Source: an uncultured Collinsella sp.
GTDB lineage: Bacteria > Actinomycetota > Coriobacteriia > Coriobacteriales > Coriobacteriaceae
Assembly (NCBI GenBank): GCA_902494815.1
Contig: CABUVB010000064.1
Coordinates: forward strand, 1-8,743
DNA: 8,743 nt
Direction: 5' to 3'
In this document: positions 1 to 6,254 of the stretch, in pieces
Layout: each line of letters begins with the position of its first letter
Numbering within the stretch: the first letter of the stretch is position 1
Program-made: the position numbers and the translations under genes
Notes under the pieces: generated by a model
Seen by the model: the letters and a program-made list of their open reading frames with translations, nothing else
Databases searched by the model: none
Told to the model about the DNA's origin: nothing

Positions 1-248
1 AACAGAACGGCGCCGACCTCGTCACGGTCAAGGTTCTGGGCAAGGCCGAAGACGGTCTCACCGGTATCGGAGCTCTTGAACTCCAGAAGCTCGCCTGCCA
101 TGGCGCTCTTGAGGCCGGAGACGCGCGCGATGCCGTCGCCTACCTCGTCGACCGTTGAAACCTCATGCGTATCGACCGTCGCGGAGAGGCTCGTGAGCTG
201 CTCCTGCAGTTTCTTGGCGATATCCTGGGCATTGAGGGTTTCGGACAT
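1..248 (-). CDS. atpA: ATP synthase F1 subunit alpha, N-terminal part (runs off left edge)
   Basis: Alpha subunit of the F1 catalytic head; it carries the non-catalytic nucleotide sites and alternates with beta in the hexamer on the cytoplasmic face. Only the first 82 codons are present. The translation starts MSETLNAQDI and continues with EVGDGIARVSGLKSAMAGE and then TGETVFGLAQNLDRDEVGAVL, which is the typical beta-barrel N-terminal domain of alpha (the GDGIARV.GL pattern, then G.....L.L...VG.V). The Walker A region lies outside the window. The ATG at 248 overlaps the atpH TAA by one base (TAATG), and GGAGGTGAAG sits just upstream, so the start is well supported and translation is probably coupled to atpH. 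The family is unambiguous from context. Confidence 0.96.
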   Translation of the reverse strand, partial: MSETLNAQDIAKKLQEQLTSLSATVDTHEVSTVDEVGDGIARVSGLKSAMAGELLEFKSSDTGETVFGLAQNLDRDEVGAVL

Positions 249-724
249 TAGGCTTCACCTCCGTACGAATTAGCAGAGTTTGCGAGGGTCTCCTGCGCGA
301 TGCGCAGCTGCGTCTTGACGGAAATGTCACGACGCTCGCCGCGGGCCTCGAGCACCAGGCCGCCCACGATAGACGGGTCGACCTGCTCGATAAGGAATAC
401 CTTGCGGCCGAAGTCCTGCTCGCATTTCTTAGTGATGGTTTGACGCAGCTCGTCGTCGAGCGGGATCGCCGTGGTGACGGTCACGCCCACTACATCCTCG
501 TCTTCCTCGGCAACATACTTAAAGGCAGCTGCCACCTTGGGAAGAAGGTCGAGCTGGTCGCGCTTGGACATGGTGTCGAGCACGGCGATGATCTCGGGGC
601 TGGCGCTAGCCAGGCGCTCGATCATCCCGAGGTCCTCGAACACATGGTTCTCGGCCTTAGCGGCTTCCAGAAGGGAGCGCGCGTAGGTCTCGAGCACCTT
701 GTCCTGATAGCGGCTAGTCGGCAT
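248..724 (-). CDS. atpH: ATP synthase F1 subunit delta
   Basis: Delta subunit (OSCP homologue) of the peripheral stalk. It sits on top of the alpha/beta hexamer and joins it to the b-subunit dimer. The 158-residue protein is a little shorter than the usual 170-180. The N-terminal helical domain (about 1-105) begins with RYQDKVLETYARSLLEAA, in the usual place of the Y..AL...A motif. The C-terminal part has VDPSIVGGLVLEARGERRDIS followed by a final helix, matching the family's DP.L.GG......G...D.S signature. Its first 11 bases overlap the 3' end of atpF, and its TAA overlaps the atpA ATG, so the three genes are tightly coupled. The start is ATG at 724. Confidence 0.95.
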   Translation of the reverse strand: MPTSRYQDKVLETYARSLLEAAKAENHVFEDLGMIERLASASPEIIAVLDTMSKRDQLDLLPKVAAAFKYVAEEDEDVVGVTVTTAIPLDDELRQTITKKCEQDFGRKVFLIEQVDPSIVGGLVLEARGERRDISVKTQLRIAQETLANSANSYGGEA

Positions 725-1316
725 TCAGGCTACCTGCTTCCTGGATGTAGCGCTCGATGAGCTTCTTCTGCTCGGACTCGTCCTCGAGCGCCTCGCCCAC
801 GATCTTGGTGGCGACGGCAACGGACAGGTCGGCGATGGAGCTCGCGGCACCGGCGTAGATGGACTTGCGCTCGTCCTCGACGGTCGTATGGGCCTTGGCG
901 ATGATCTCCTCGGCCTCCTTGTGAGCAGCCTCAATGATACGGGCGCGCTCGGACTCGGCGTCCTTACGGGCCTCGAGAACGATGTCGGCAGCCTGACGAC
1001 GGGCGTCGGTGACGATCGAGTCGGACTCAGCGCGCTTGGCGATGGCCTCCTGCTTGGTCTTCTCGGCCTCGTCGAGGCTCTCCTCGATCTTCTTACCGCG
1101 CTCCTCCATGGTTTTCATGATGCCCGGCAGGGCGACCTTGGCCAGCACGATCCAGATAATCAGGAAGGCGATAAGCGCCGGGACGAACTCCGCCATCTTA
1201 GGGATGAGGATGTCCGCACCGGCAGCGCCGTCCTCGGCGAACGCGGAAACCGGCATGAGCAGCGCGGCCGCGGACGCGGAGAGTGCGATCGCGCTCTTCT
1301 GGGATGAAAGATTCAT
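714..1316 (-). CDS. atpF: ATP synthase F0 subunit b with signal-peptide-like N-terminus
   Basis: Subunit b, the membrane-anchored coiled-coil stator that links the a subunit in the membrane to delta on the F1 head. The protein has 200 residues. Residues 1-27 look like a Sec signal peptide: a short polar start with Lys7, a hydrophobic Ala/Leu core, and an A-F-A signal-peptidase-like site before Glu28. A second, true membrane helix lies at about 43-63 (FVPALIAFLIIWIVLAKVAL). Residues 65-150 form the long charged coiled coil rich in Glu, Lys, Arg and Ala, and the C-terminal 40 residues contain the delta-binding segment. Bacterial b subunits are usually 155-175 residues without a leader. The start is ATG at 1316 with GGAG about 10 bases upstream, 15 bp after atpE. 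The end overlaps atpH by 11 bp. Confidence 0.95.
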   Translation of the reverse strand: MNLSSQKSAIALSASAAALLMPVSAFAEDGAAGADILIPKMAEFVPALIAFLIIWIVLAKVALPGIMKTMEERGKKIEESLDEAEKTKQEAIAKRAESDSIVTDARRQAADIVLEARKDAESERARIIEAAHKEAEEIIAKAHTTVEDERKSIYAGAASSIADLSVAVATKIVGEALEDESEQKKLIERYIQEAGSLNAD

Positions 1317-1331
1317 ACTTGACGCTCCGTG

Positions 1332-1526
1332 CTATTTAACGATCAGCGCGACAACGAAGCCGATCAGAGCCAGAGCCTCGCCGAAGGCGGAGCCCATGAT
1401 GAAGACGGTGAACACGCGGCCCTGGACCTCAGGCTGACGGGCCATAGCACCCGTAGCACCCAGAGCAGACAGGCCGATAGCAAGACCAGCGCCGATAACA
1501 CCGAGACCGTAACCGATAACTCCCAC
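1332..1526 (-). CDS. atpE: ATP synthase F0 subunit c (proteolipid)
   Basis: Subunit c, the two-helix hairpin that forms the rotating ring. The 64-residue protein is short for the family (usually 70-90) because the N-terminus is trimmed. Helix 1 is Gly-rich (about 4-27), the polar loop ARQPE at 29-33 is the family signature, and helix 2 (about 37-62) carries the ion-carrying carboxylate Glu50 in GSAFGEALALIGF. Relative to Na+-type c subunits such as Ilyobacter, the Na+ ligands are replaced (Ile17 for Gln32, Ala51 for Ser66, Leu52 for Thr67, Ile55 for Tyr70), which points to proton coupling. The start is GTG at 1526 behind a strong AAAGGAGG; an in-frame TAA only nine codons upstream rules out a longer N-terminus. 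Confidence 0.96.
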   Translation of the reverse strand: MGVIGYGLGVIGAGLAIGLSALGATGAMARQPEVQGRVFTVFIMGSAFGEALALIGFVVALIVK

Positions 1527-1651
1527 GATTCCTCCTTTGTCGTGCGTGTCTTATTTCACGCAGGATAACCTTTTTATAACTGCCGGGCTCCATGGGTACG
1601 GGCACCGGCGGTTGAACGAATTGCCTTACCTTTGCAGGCGCGGACGGAAGA
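1527..1651 (-). other. atpB-atpE intergenic leader (125 bp)
   Basis: This is the longest gap inside the atp operon. On the minus strand it contains a short stem (GCCGG at 1605-1609 pairing with CCGGC at 1582-1586, 18-base loop), then an A-rich stretch, then the strong AAAGGAGG of atpE. There is no T-tract after the stem, so it is not a clear terminator. In E. coli the atpB-atpE gap holds a translational enhancer that raises c-subunit synthesis for the multi-copy ring; a similar role is possible here but is inferred only from position. Confidence 0.35.
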
Positions 1652-2455
1652 TTACTCCTCCTCCGCGACCTCCTCTGCCTCGGAGACATACACGGCGGTA
1701 AGGACCGTGAAGACGTAAGCCTGGATGGCGCCGACCACGAGCTCGATCGCATAGATCAGGATGAGGATGGCAAGCCAGGCCAGCGAAGGCAGGGCGCCGA
1801 CGGCGTGGGCCGCGGAAACCTGCTGAAGCAGCGGCTGCATGAACATGCTCGCCATGATGGCGAACGAGCCCATGACCACGTGTCCTGCGAACATGTTGCA
1901 GAACAGACGGACGGCGAGCGTGATGAGGCGCAGGAAGGTCGAGAAAAGCTCGACGACCCACACAAGCACGTTCATCGGGAAGCTCACGCCCTGCGGGGCG
2001 AGGCTCTTGATGTAGCCGATCACGCCGTGAGCCTTGCATCCGTAGTAGATGAAGTACACGAAGGCGAAAATGGCGAGCGCGGCGGTGGAGCCGATTGCGC
2101 CGGTGCCGGGCTTCATTCCCGGGATCAGGCCGATCATGTTATTGATCAGGATGAACAGGAAAAGCGAGCACAGGAACGGGAAGTGCTTCTTCCAGTTCTC
2201 ACCCACGACGCCCTTGCCGATATCGTTCTCGACGTACTCGATGATGTACTCGAAACCGTTGACGAAGAAGCCCTTGGGAACCAGGGTCTGCTTCTTCTTG
2301 AACACGGCCAGGACGATCAGGAGCACGATCGTGGAGACGATCAGCCAAAACGAGTACTGCGTGATGCCGCAGCTCAGATCGCCCACGACAGGGGTGGAGC
2401 TGAACTCGCTGACCAGATGATTAATCTCATCAGGCAGCTTTTCAAAAATTTCCAC
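1652..2455 (-). CDS. atpB: ATP synthase F0 subunit a
   Basis: Subunit a, the stator membrane protein that provides the two half-channels for protons next to the c-ring. The protein has 267 residues with about five or six hydrophobic helices (roughly 32-52, 92-112, 120-140, 161-187, 195-215, 226-255). The essential arginine is Arg183 in ITLAVRLFCNMFAGH, equivalent to Arg210 of E. coli. The last helix keeps Glu239 and Gln245 in IELVVGAIQAYVFTVLTAVYV, the standard C-terminal signature. The C-terminus is acidic (EAEEVAEEE). The start is GTG at 2455, three bases after the atpI-like stop, with AAAGG about 8 bases upstream inside the preceding gene, so translation is probably coupled. Cys replaces the usual Gly in RLFGNM. 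Confidence 0.96.
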   Translation of the reverse strand: MEIFEKLPDEINHLVSEFSSTPVVGDLSCGITQYSFWLIVSTIVLLIVLAVFKKKQTLVPKGFFVNGFEYIIEYVENDIGKGVVGENWKKHFPFLCSLFLFILINNMIGLIPGMKPGTGAIGSTAALAIFAFVYFIYYGCKAHGVIGYIKSLAPQGVSFPMNVLVWVVELFSTFLRLITLAVRLFCNMFAGHVVMGSFAIMASMFMQPLLQQVSAAHAVGALPSLAWLAILILIYAIELVVGAIQAYVFTVLTAVYVSEAEEVAEEE

Positions 2456-2458
2456 GAC

Positions 2459-2770
2459 TTACCTTTCGACCTCATGAGGATCTCGCAGCGCCTTGGCGAC
2501 GCGAACCGTGCAGGCGGCCATAAAGACCACGAAGCCGATCGCCTCGCCCAGGAGGAACATGCGAAATGCCTCTCCGAACAACGCAAACACAACCAAGGTA
2601 AAGACGAGCAGGGCGACTGCCGAGACCGCCAGACTCACCATGCCCTTGAGCATGTCCGCATTCTGCTTATCGTCAAGAACCGGCTTGAGCGTAAAGACAA
2701 AGGGAAGGAAGGCAATTGCGCCCGCGATGGCGCCTGCAACGATAGCGAGCAGATCGGCTATCTGAAACAC
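2459..2770 (-). CDS. atpI: AtpI-like small membrane protein at head of atp operon
   Basis: Small hydrophobic protein at the place where atpI (subunit I) normally stands. AtpI-family proteins assist c-ring assembly or ion supply and are weakly conserved, so the call rests on position, size and hydrophobicity rather than on a motif. From the preferred GTG at 2770 it has 103 residues with three or four predicted membrane helices (about 7-27, 43-65, 70-90) and a charged C-terminus (KALRDPHEVER). The GTG at 2770 has GAGG six bases upstream. Alternatives in frame are GTG at 2782 (AAGG only three bases away) and TTG at 2845. The latter would lie upstream of the proposed transcription start near 2825 and is unlikely. 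It is followed three bases later by atpB. Confidence 0.78.
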   Translation of the reverse strand: MFQIADLLAIVAGAIAGAIAFLPFVFTLKPVLDDKQNADMLKGMVSLAVSAVALLVFTLVVFALFGEAFRMFLLGEAIGFVVFMAACTVRVAKALRDPHEVER

Positions 2771-2831
2771 TGGCGTCCTCACTTTCCTTTTTAACGCCTC
2801 ACAGAACAGTTCCCGCCAAACATTGGTGACT

Positions 2832-2859
2832 ATTGTACGAGCCAATCGCTAAAGTACAA
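2832..2859 (-). promoter_or_regulatory. Candidate atp operon promoter
   Basis: On the minus strand the -10 box is TACAAT (2832-2837, five of six to consensus) and the -35 region is TTGTAC (2854-2859, only TTG conserved) with a 16-base spacer. Transcription would start near 2825, giving a leader of about 55 bases to the GTG at 2770. The weak -35 element next to an inverted repeat suggests regulation. The same CG-TACAAT core occurs in front of prmC. Confidence 0.45.
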
Positions 2860-2933
2860 CCGTAAAACAAACGGTTAATACGCACCTGTACGTTTTCTTA
2901 AGGCCTTCTTTATGCCGCAGGTACGGTAATACG
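2858..2933. repeat. Inverted and direct repeats upstream of atp promoter
   Basis: AACCGT (2858-2863) and ACGGTT (2871-2876) form a perfect 6-bp inverted repeat with a 7-base spacer that touches the candidate -35 box. The right arm is also part of ACGGTTAATACG (2871-2882), which recurs almost exactly as ACGGTAATACG (2923-2933). The start-to-start distance is 52 bp, about five helical turns. The arrangement would suit a regulator that binds several sites, but no regulator is encoded nearby and chance cannot be excluded. Confidence 0.4.
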
Positions 2934-2973
2934 TTTTTTCGAACCCCTCAGGGCAAAACGTCCGTTAACAGAA

Positions 2974-3008
2974 GTGCGCGTGGACGAATTTTGCTCGCCC
3001 GCGCGCAC
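2974..3008 (-). terminator. Candidate upp terminator hairpin
   Basis: On the minus strand, 42 bases after the upp stop, GTGCGCG (3002-3008) pairs with CGCGCAC (2974-2980). Inside that stem, after one mismatch, GGGCG pairs with CGTCC (one G-U pair) around a 9-base loop. The stem is followed by TTCTGTT, a modest U-rich tail. It would separate upp from the atp operon transcript. The tail is imperfect, so some read-through is likely. Confidence 0.5.
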
Positions 3009-3050
3009 CATTTCTTCGTATTTGCGACCGTAGCCGACAAGGCCCAACGA

Positions 3051-3698
3051 CTAGAGCGTACCGTAGATGCGGTCGCCGGCGTCGCCCAGGCCGGGAACGA
3101 TATAGGCGGCCTCGTTGAGATGGTCATCGATGGCGCACGTATAAATATGTACGTCGGGGTCCTTTTCGGTCAGTGACTTGAGGCCCTCGGGCGCGGCGAC
3201 GATACACAGCATGCGGATATCCTTGACACCGCGCTCGCGCAGGTAGCTGATGGCCATCTCGGCCGAACCGCCCGTGGCGAGCATGGGGTCGACAACCAGG
3301 CAGATGCGCTGATCGATATCCTTGGGCATCTTGCAGTAATACTCATGCGGCTCGTGAGTAACCTCGTCGCGCTCCATTCCAATGTGGCCCACGCGAGCCG
3401 AGGGTACCAAGTCGAGGATACCGTCGACCATGCCAAGGCCCGCACGCAGGATGGGAACGATGGCGAGCTTTTTGCCAGCGAGCTGCTTAAACGTGGCAGT
3501 GGTGATGGGGGTCTCGACCTCGACGTCTTCCATGGGCAGGTCGCGCATGGCCTCGTAGCCGTCAAAGAGCGCAAGCTCGCGCACGAGCTGGCGGAACTGG
3601 TTGGTGCCGGTGCTCTTGTCGCGCAGGATCGACAGCTTGTGCTGGACGAGCGGATGGTCGACAAGCGTCACGCGGGACGTATCGTAGGTGACGGTCAT
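3051..3698 (-). CDS. upp: Uracil phosphoribosyltransferase
   Basis: Converts uracil and PRPP to UMP and pyrophosphate in pyrimidine salvage; cytosolic. The protein has 215 residues (the family is about 208-210). The order is typical: DHPLVQHKLSILRDKSTGT near the N-terminus (14-32), ILRAGLGM at 83-90, the PRPP loop VVDPMLATGGSA at 135-146, and the uracil-binding C-terminus VPGLGDAGDRIYGT at 201-214. The ATG at 3698 is preferred: AAGGGG lies about 11 bases upstream and the N-terminus then matches family length. An upstream in-frame ATG at 3761 would add 21 residues with no family support. It is separated from glpK by 123 bp and from the atp genes by a candidate terminator. In Bacillus upp likewise precedes the atp operon. 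Confidence 0.97.
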   Translation of the reverse strand: MTVTYDTSRVTLVDHPLVQHKLSILRDKSTGTNQFRQLVRELALFDGYEAMRDLPMEDVEVETPITTATFKQLAGKKLAIVPILRAGLGMVDGILDLVPSARVGHIGMERDEVTHEPHEYYCKMPKDIDQRICLVVDPMLATGGSAEMAISYLRERGVKDIRMLCIVAAPEGLKSLTEKDPDVHIYTCAIDDHLNEAAYIVPGLGDAGDRIYGTL

Positions 3699-3821
3699 GG
3701 GTTGATTGCCCCTTTCGTTGCGGCCGGAAGATGGCCTTGCTGACAAGACGCATGGCGACATTGTTGCCTCGCGCCGTGCATAAGTTTAACGGTTTGTTGT
3801 ATCGAGCAGCTCGTCGCAACC
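3699..3821 (-). other. glpK-upp intergenic region
   Basis: This 123-bp gap contains a small palindrome just after the glpK stop (CGAG at 3803-3806 and CTCG at 3810-3813, no T-tract) and TTAACGGTTTGTT on the plus strand (3786-3798). That motif is one base different from the minus-strand TTAACCGTTTGTT at 2866-2878 in front of the atp operon. I see no convincing promoter for upp; it may have one too weak to read by eye, or be transcribed from upstream. Confidence 0.3.
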
Positions 3822-5363
3822 CTACTGAGCGGTGTTGAGCGAACGCTTGACGGCATCACGCCAACCAGCGAGGTTGCTCTCACGGCGCTCGGCGGACATG
3901 TGAGGATGGAAGACTTTGACGATCTGAGCGTTTTGCTCCAGCTCCTCCAAATCCTCCCAATAGCCGACAGCAAGGCCCGCCAAGTACGCGGCGCCAATCG
4001 CCGTGGTCTCCACCGTCTCGCACTGCAGCACGGGGATATCCAGCAGATCGGCCTGGAATTGCATGATGAACTCGTTGCGCGAGGCACCGCCATCGACGGA
4101 CAGGCGCTCAATCGAAAGTCCCACGTCCTGCTCCATGGCGCGTAGCACGTCATAACTCTGGTAGGCCATGGACTCGCAGGCCGCACGCACAATGGTCGCG
4201 CGACTCGAGGCGCCGGTCAGGCCGCACACGATACCGCGAGCATGCGGGTCCCACCAGGGAGCGCCCAGGCCTGCGAAGGCGGGGACGAAGTAGCAGCCCT
4301 CGTTGTCGTTAATCGAAGTGGCGAGTTGCGCGGACTCGCTCACGCTCGAGATGATGCCCATGTTGTTACGCAGCCAGTTCATGGTTGAGCCGGCGGCAAA
4401 GATAGAGCCCTCGAGCGCATAGCTGATCTTGCCGTCCGCGGCGATACCGATCGTGGAGACCAGACCGTTCTTGGATTCGACGATCTCGTCGCCGGTGTTC
4501 ATGAGCATAAAGCAACCCGTGCCATAGGTGTTTTTGGTCTGGCCGGGATGGAAGCAGCAGTGGCCGAACAGCGACGCCTGCTGGTCGCCCGCCACGCCCA
4601 TGATGGGTGGCATGTTGGTCATGATGTCGCTCGCGACGCGGCCGTAGTCGCCCGAGCTCCAACGAACCTCGGGCATCATGGAACGCGGGATGTCGAAAAG
4701 TGCCAGCAGATCGTCGTCCCAATCGAGCGCATGGATATTAAAGAGCGCGGTGCGGCTGGCATTGGTGTAGTCGGTGGCAAAGACCTGACCGCCGGTGAGG
4801 TTGTAGATGAGCCAGGTGTCGATGGTGCCGAACATGAGGTCGCCCGCCGCCGCGCTCTCACGCGCACCGTCGACGTTATCGAGAATCCACTGCACCTTGG
4901 AGGCCGAGAAATACGGGTCGAGCGTAAGCCCCGTGCGGGAGCGCACCAGCTCTTCTGCGCCCTGCTCGACCAGCTCGTCGATCAGAGGTGCGGTGCGACG
5001 GCATTGCCACACGATGGCGTTATAGATGGGCTGGCCGCTTATGCGGTCCCACACCACCGTGGTCTCGCGCTGGTTGGAGATACCGATGGCGGCAATGCGG
5101 TCAGAATGGATGCCGCTCTTAAACTGGACCTCCATCATCACGCCGATCTGGCTGGCAAGCACCTCCGTGGGATCCTGCTCCACCCAGCCGGGGCGCGGGA
5201 AGCTGGTTTTGACGCTACGACGCGCCTGGGCGACGATGCAGCCGTACTCGTCGACGATGGTCGCGAGTACCGAGGTAGTGCCGCAGTCGAGCGCCATGAT
5301 GTAGGAACCGCCAAAGCTAAACGGGGCGTCTTCCATACCCAGGCTACCTAGATTCAACGACAT
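3822..5363 (-). CDS. glpK: Glycerol kinase (FGGY family)
   Basis: Phosphorylates glycerol with ATP to sn-glycerol 3-phosphate, feeding glycolysis and phospholipid synthesis; cytosolic. The protein has 513 residues, near the usual 500, with about 12 extra N-terminal residues. Two actin-like domains are seen: the phosphate loop LDCGTTS at 25-31, glycerol-site residues Arg99-Glu100 (SNQRETTVVWD), Trp119, Tyr151 (LDPYFSASKVQW) and Asp260-Gln261 (GVAGDQQASLFG), the GTGCFML segment at 281-287, and the FGGY second signature around LSVDGGASRNEF (421-432). The loop before GVAGDQQ lacks the HFFG-type histidine that HPr phosphorylates in many Firmicutes, so PTS activation by that route is unlikely. The start is ATG at 5363 with AAAGG 8 bases upstream, abutting the tsaC stop (13-bp gap), which suggests cotranscription. 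No glpF or glpD is adjacent. Confidence 0.97.
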   Translation of the reverse strand: MSLNLGSLGMEDAPFSFGGSYIMALDCGTTSVLATIVDEYGCIVAQARRSVKTSFPRPGWVEQDPTEVLASQIGVMMEVQFKSGIHSDRIAAIGISNQRETTVVWDRISGQPIYNAIVWQCRRTAPLIDELVEQGAEELVRSRTGLTLDPYFSASKVQWILDNVDGARESAAAGDLMFGTIDTWLIYNLTGGQVFATDYTNASRTALFNIHALDWDDDLLALFDIPRSMMPEVRWSSGDYGRVASDIMTNMPPIMGVAGDQQASLFGHCCFHPGQTKNTYGTGCFMLMNTGDEIVESKNGLVSTIGIAADGKISYALEGSIFAAGSTMNWLRNNMGIISSVSESAQLATSINDNEGCYFVPAFAGLGAPWWDPHARGIVCGLTGASSRATIVRAACESMAYQSYDVLRAMEQDVGLSIERLSVDGGASRNEFIMQFQADLLDIPVLQCETVETTAIGAAYLAGLAVGYWEDLEELEQNAQIVKVFHPHMSAERRESNLAGWRDAVKRSLNTAQ

Positions 5364-5376
5364 CGCTTAAACCTTT

Positions 5377-6120
5377 CTATTGCATCGGGTCGGACAGGAC
5401 CCGTTCGATCTCTGATGCGGGAAGCGCGCCTTGGCGCAGGATCTGGAGCTCGCCGTGCTGAAACGACACGATGGTTGAGGCATCGCGACACGGGGTCTCA
5501 CCGGCGTCGACGGCCACATCGACCCCCTCCAGGATGCGCTCCTCCACCGTGGCAAAACTTGCCGGCGCGGGCGCTCCATGCGTGTTGGCGCTGGTGCAGG
5601 CAAGAGGGCTGCCGCAGGCGCGGATGAGCGCTTGCACCACGGGCGAGGCCGAAGCGCGAAGTGCCACCGTGTCGTCGGCGGCGCGCATAAAGGTCGGCAC
5701 GCAGGGGGCCGCCTTAACCACGATAGTCAGGGCACCCGGCCAGCATCGTCGGGCGAGCATGCGGGCCTCATGAGGGATATCCACGCCATAGCGGTCGAGC
5801 GCCTCGGCATCATCGACCAGCCAGGCAACCGTTTGGGTGAGCTCGCGCTGCTTGAGGGTAAAGATACGACGATAGCCGGTACCGAGCGCGGGGACCGCGG
5901 CGCCGTTGACGGTGGCCTGCGGATCGCGCGGCCACGGCAGAGGCTCACTTGTATCTTGTGGAACGGCATCCGAGAAAGCGTTGACCGCCACGGCGACACC
6001 GTAGACCGTCTCGGTTGGAATAAGCGCCAGGCCGCCGCGACCGAGTAGCTCGGCCGTGCGCTCGACTGCAAGCCGATGCGGCTCGCGCGCTCCCTCGTAT
6101 ACCCGATAGACCGTCTGCAT
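5377..6120 (-). CDS. tsaC: Threonylcarbamoyl-AMP synthase (TsaC/YrdC/Sua5 family)
   Basis: Makes threonylcarbamoyl-AMP from threonine, bicarbonate and ATP, the first step in t6A37 modification of ANN-decoding tRNAs. The protein has 247 residues. Visible signatures: LIPTETVYG (33-41), LKQR with Lys90 and Arg92 (the KxR motif), RCWPGALTIVVKA (125-137), LACTSANTHGAPAP (173-186) and STIVSF....LQILRQGALP (215-234). It ends there, so it lacks the extra C-terminal Sua5 domain and is of the short TsaC type. It carries an extra segment of about 30-35 residues (about 50-84) between TETVYG and KxR, and lacks the usual Pro after KxR. The start is ATG at 6120 with AAGGGG about 11 bases upstream. It sits between hicB (134 bp) and glpK (13 bp); tsaC close to prmC is conserved in several phyla. 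Confidence 0.92.
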   Translation of the reverse strand: MQTVYRVYEGAREPHRLAVERTAELLGRGGLALIPTETVYGVAVAVNAFSDAVPQDTSEPLPWPRDPQATVNGAAVPALGTGYRRIFTLKQRELTQTVAWLVDDAEALDRYGVDIPHEARMLARRCWPGALTIVVKAAPCVPTFMRAADDTVALRASASPVVQALIRACGSPLACTSANTHGAPAPASFATVEERILEGVDVAVDAGETPCRDASTIVSFQHGELQILRQGALPASEIERVLSDPMQ

Positions 6121-6254
6121 GTGTATGCCAGCCCCTTACGCCCTGCTGCAAGTTTGTTTACTGTGGGGCATTCTCGCACGAAACGTTCAATCTATTTGCC
6201 CAGAGCGCATGTTGGTTTGGTGAGCGGCTCTAGTAGTCGGTGAAAGTGAGGGGG
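6121..6254 (-). other. hicB-tsaC intergenic region
   Basis: This 134-bp gap ends with the AAGGGG ribosome binding site of tsaC. I see no hairpin followed by a T-tract that would end the hicAB transcript, and no promoter close to consensus. The best hexamer is a minus-strand TTGAAC at about 6185-6190 without a matching -10 at normal spacing. Read-through from hicAB into tsaC-glpK is therefore possible but unproven. Confidence 0.25.

Noticed and set aside
1805..2794. 329-residue open frame on the plus strand opposite atpB and the atpI-like gene
   Set aside because: Highly charged His/Asp/Glu-rich translation typical of antisense to membrane protein genes; no motif and no ribosome binding site.
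2941..2956. CCC-TGA-GGG hairpin on the minus strand before the atp operon
   Set aside because: Only three pairs in the stem, so not stable enough to call.
3803..3813. CGAG-CAG-CTCG palindrome after the glpK stop as a terminator
   Set aside because: Stem of four or five base pairs with a tiny loop and no T-tract on the minus strand.
4548..5351. 267-residue open frame on the plus strand opposite glpK
   Set aside because: Shadow of glpK, which has every FGGY signature on the minus strand.
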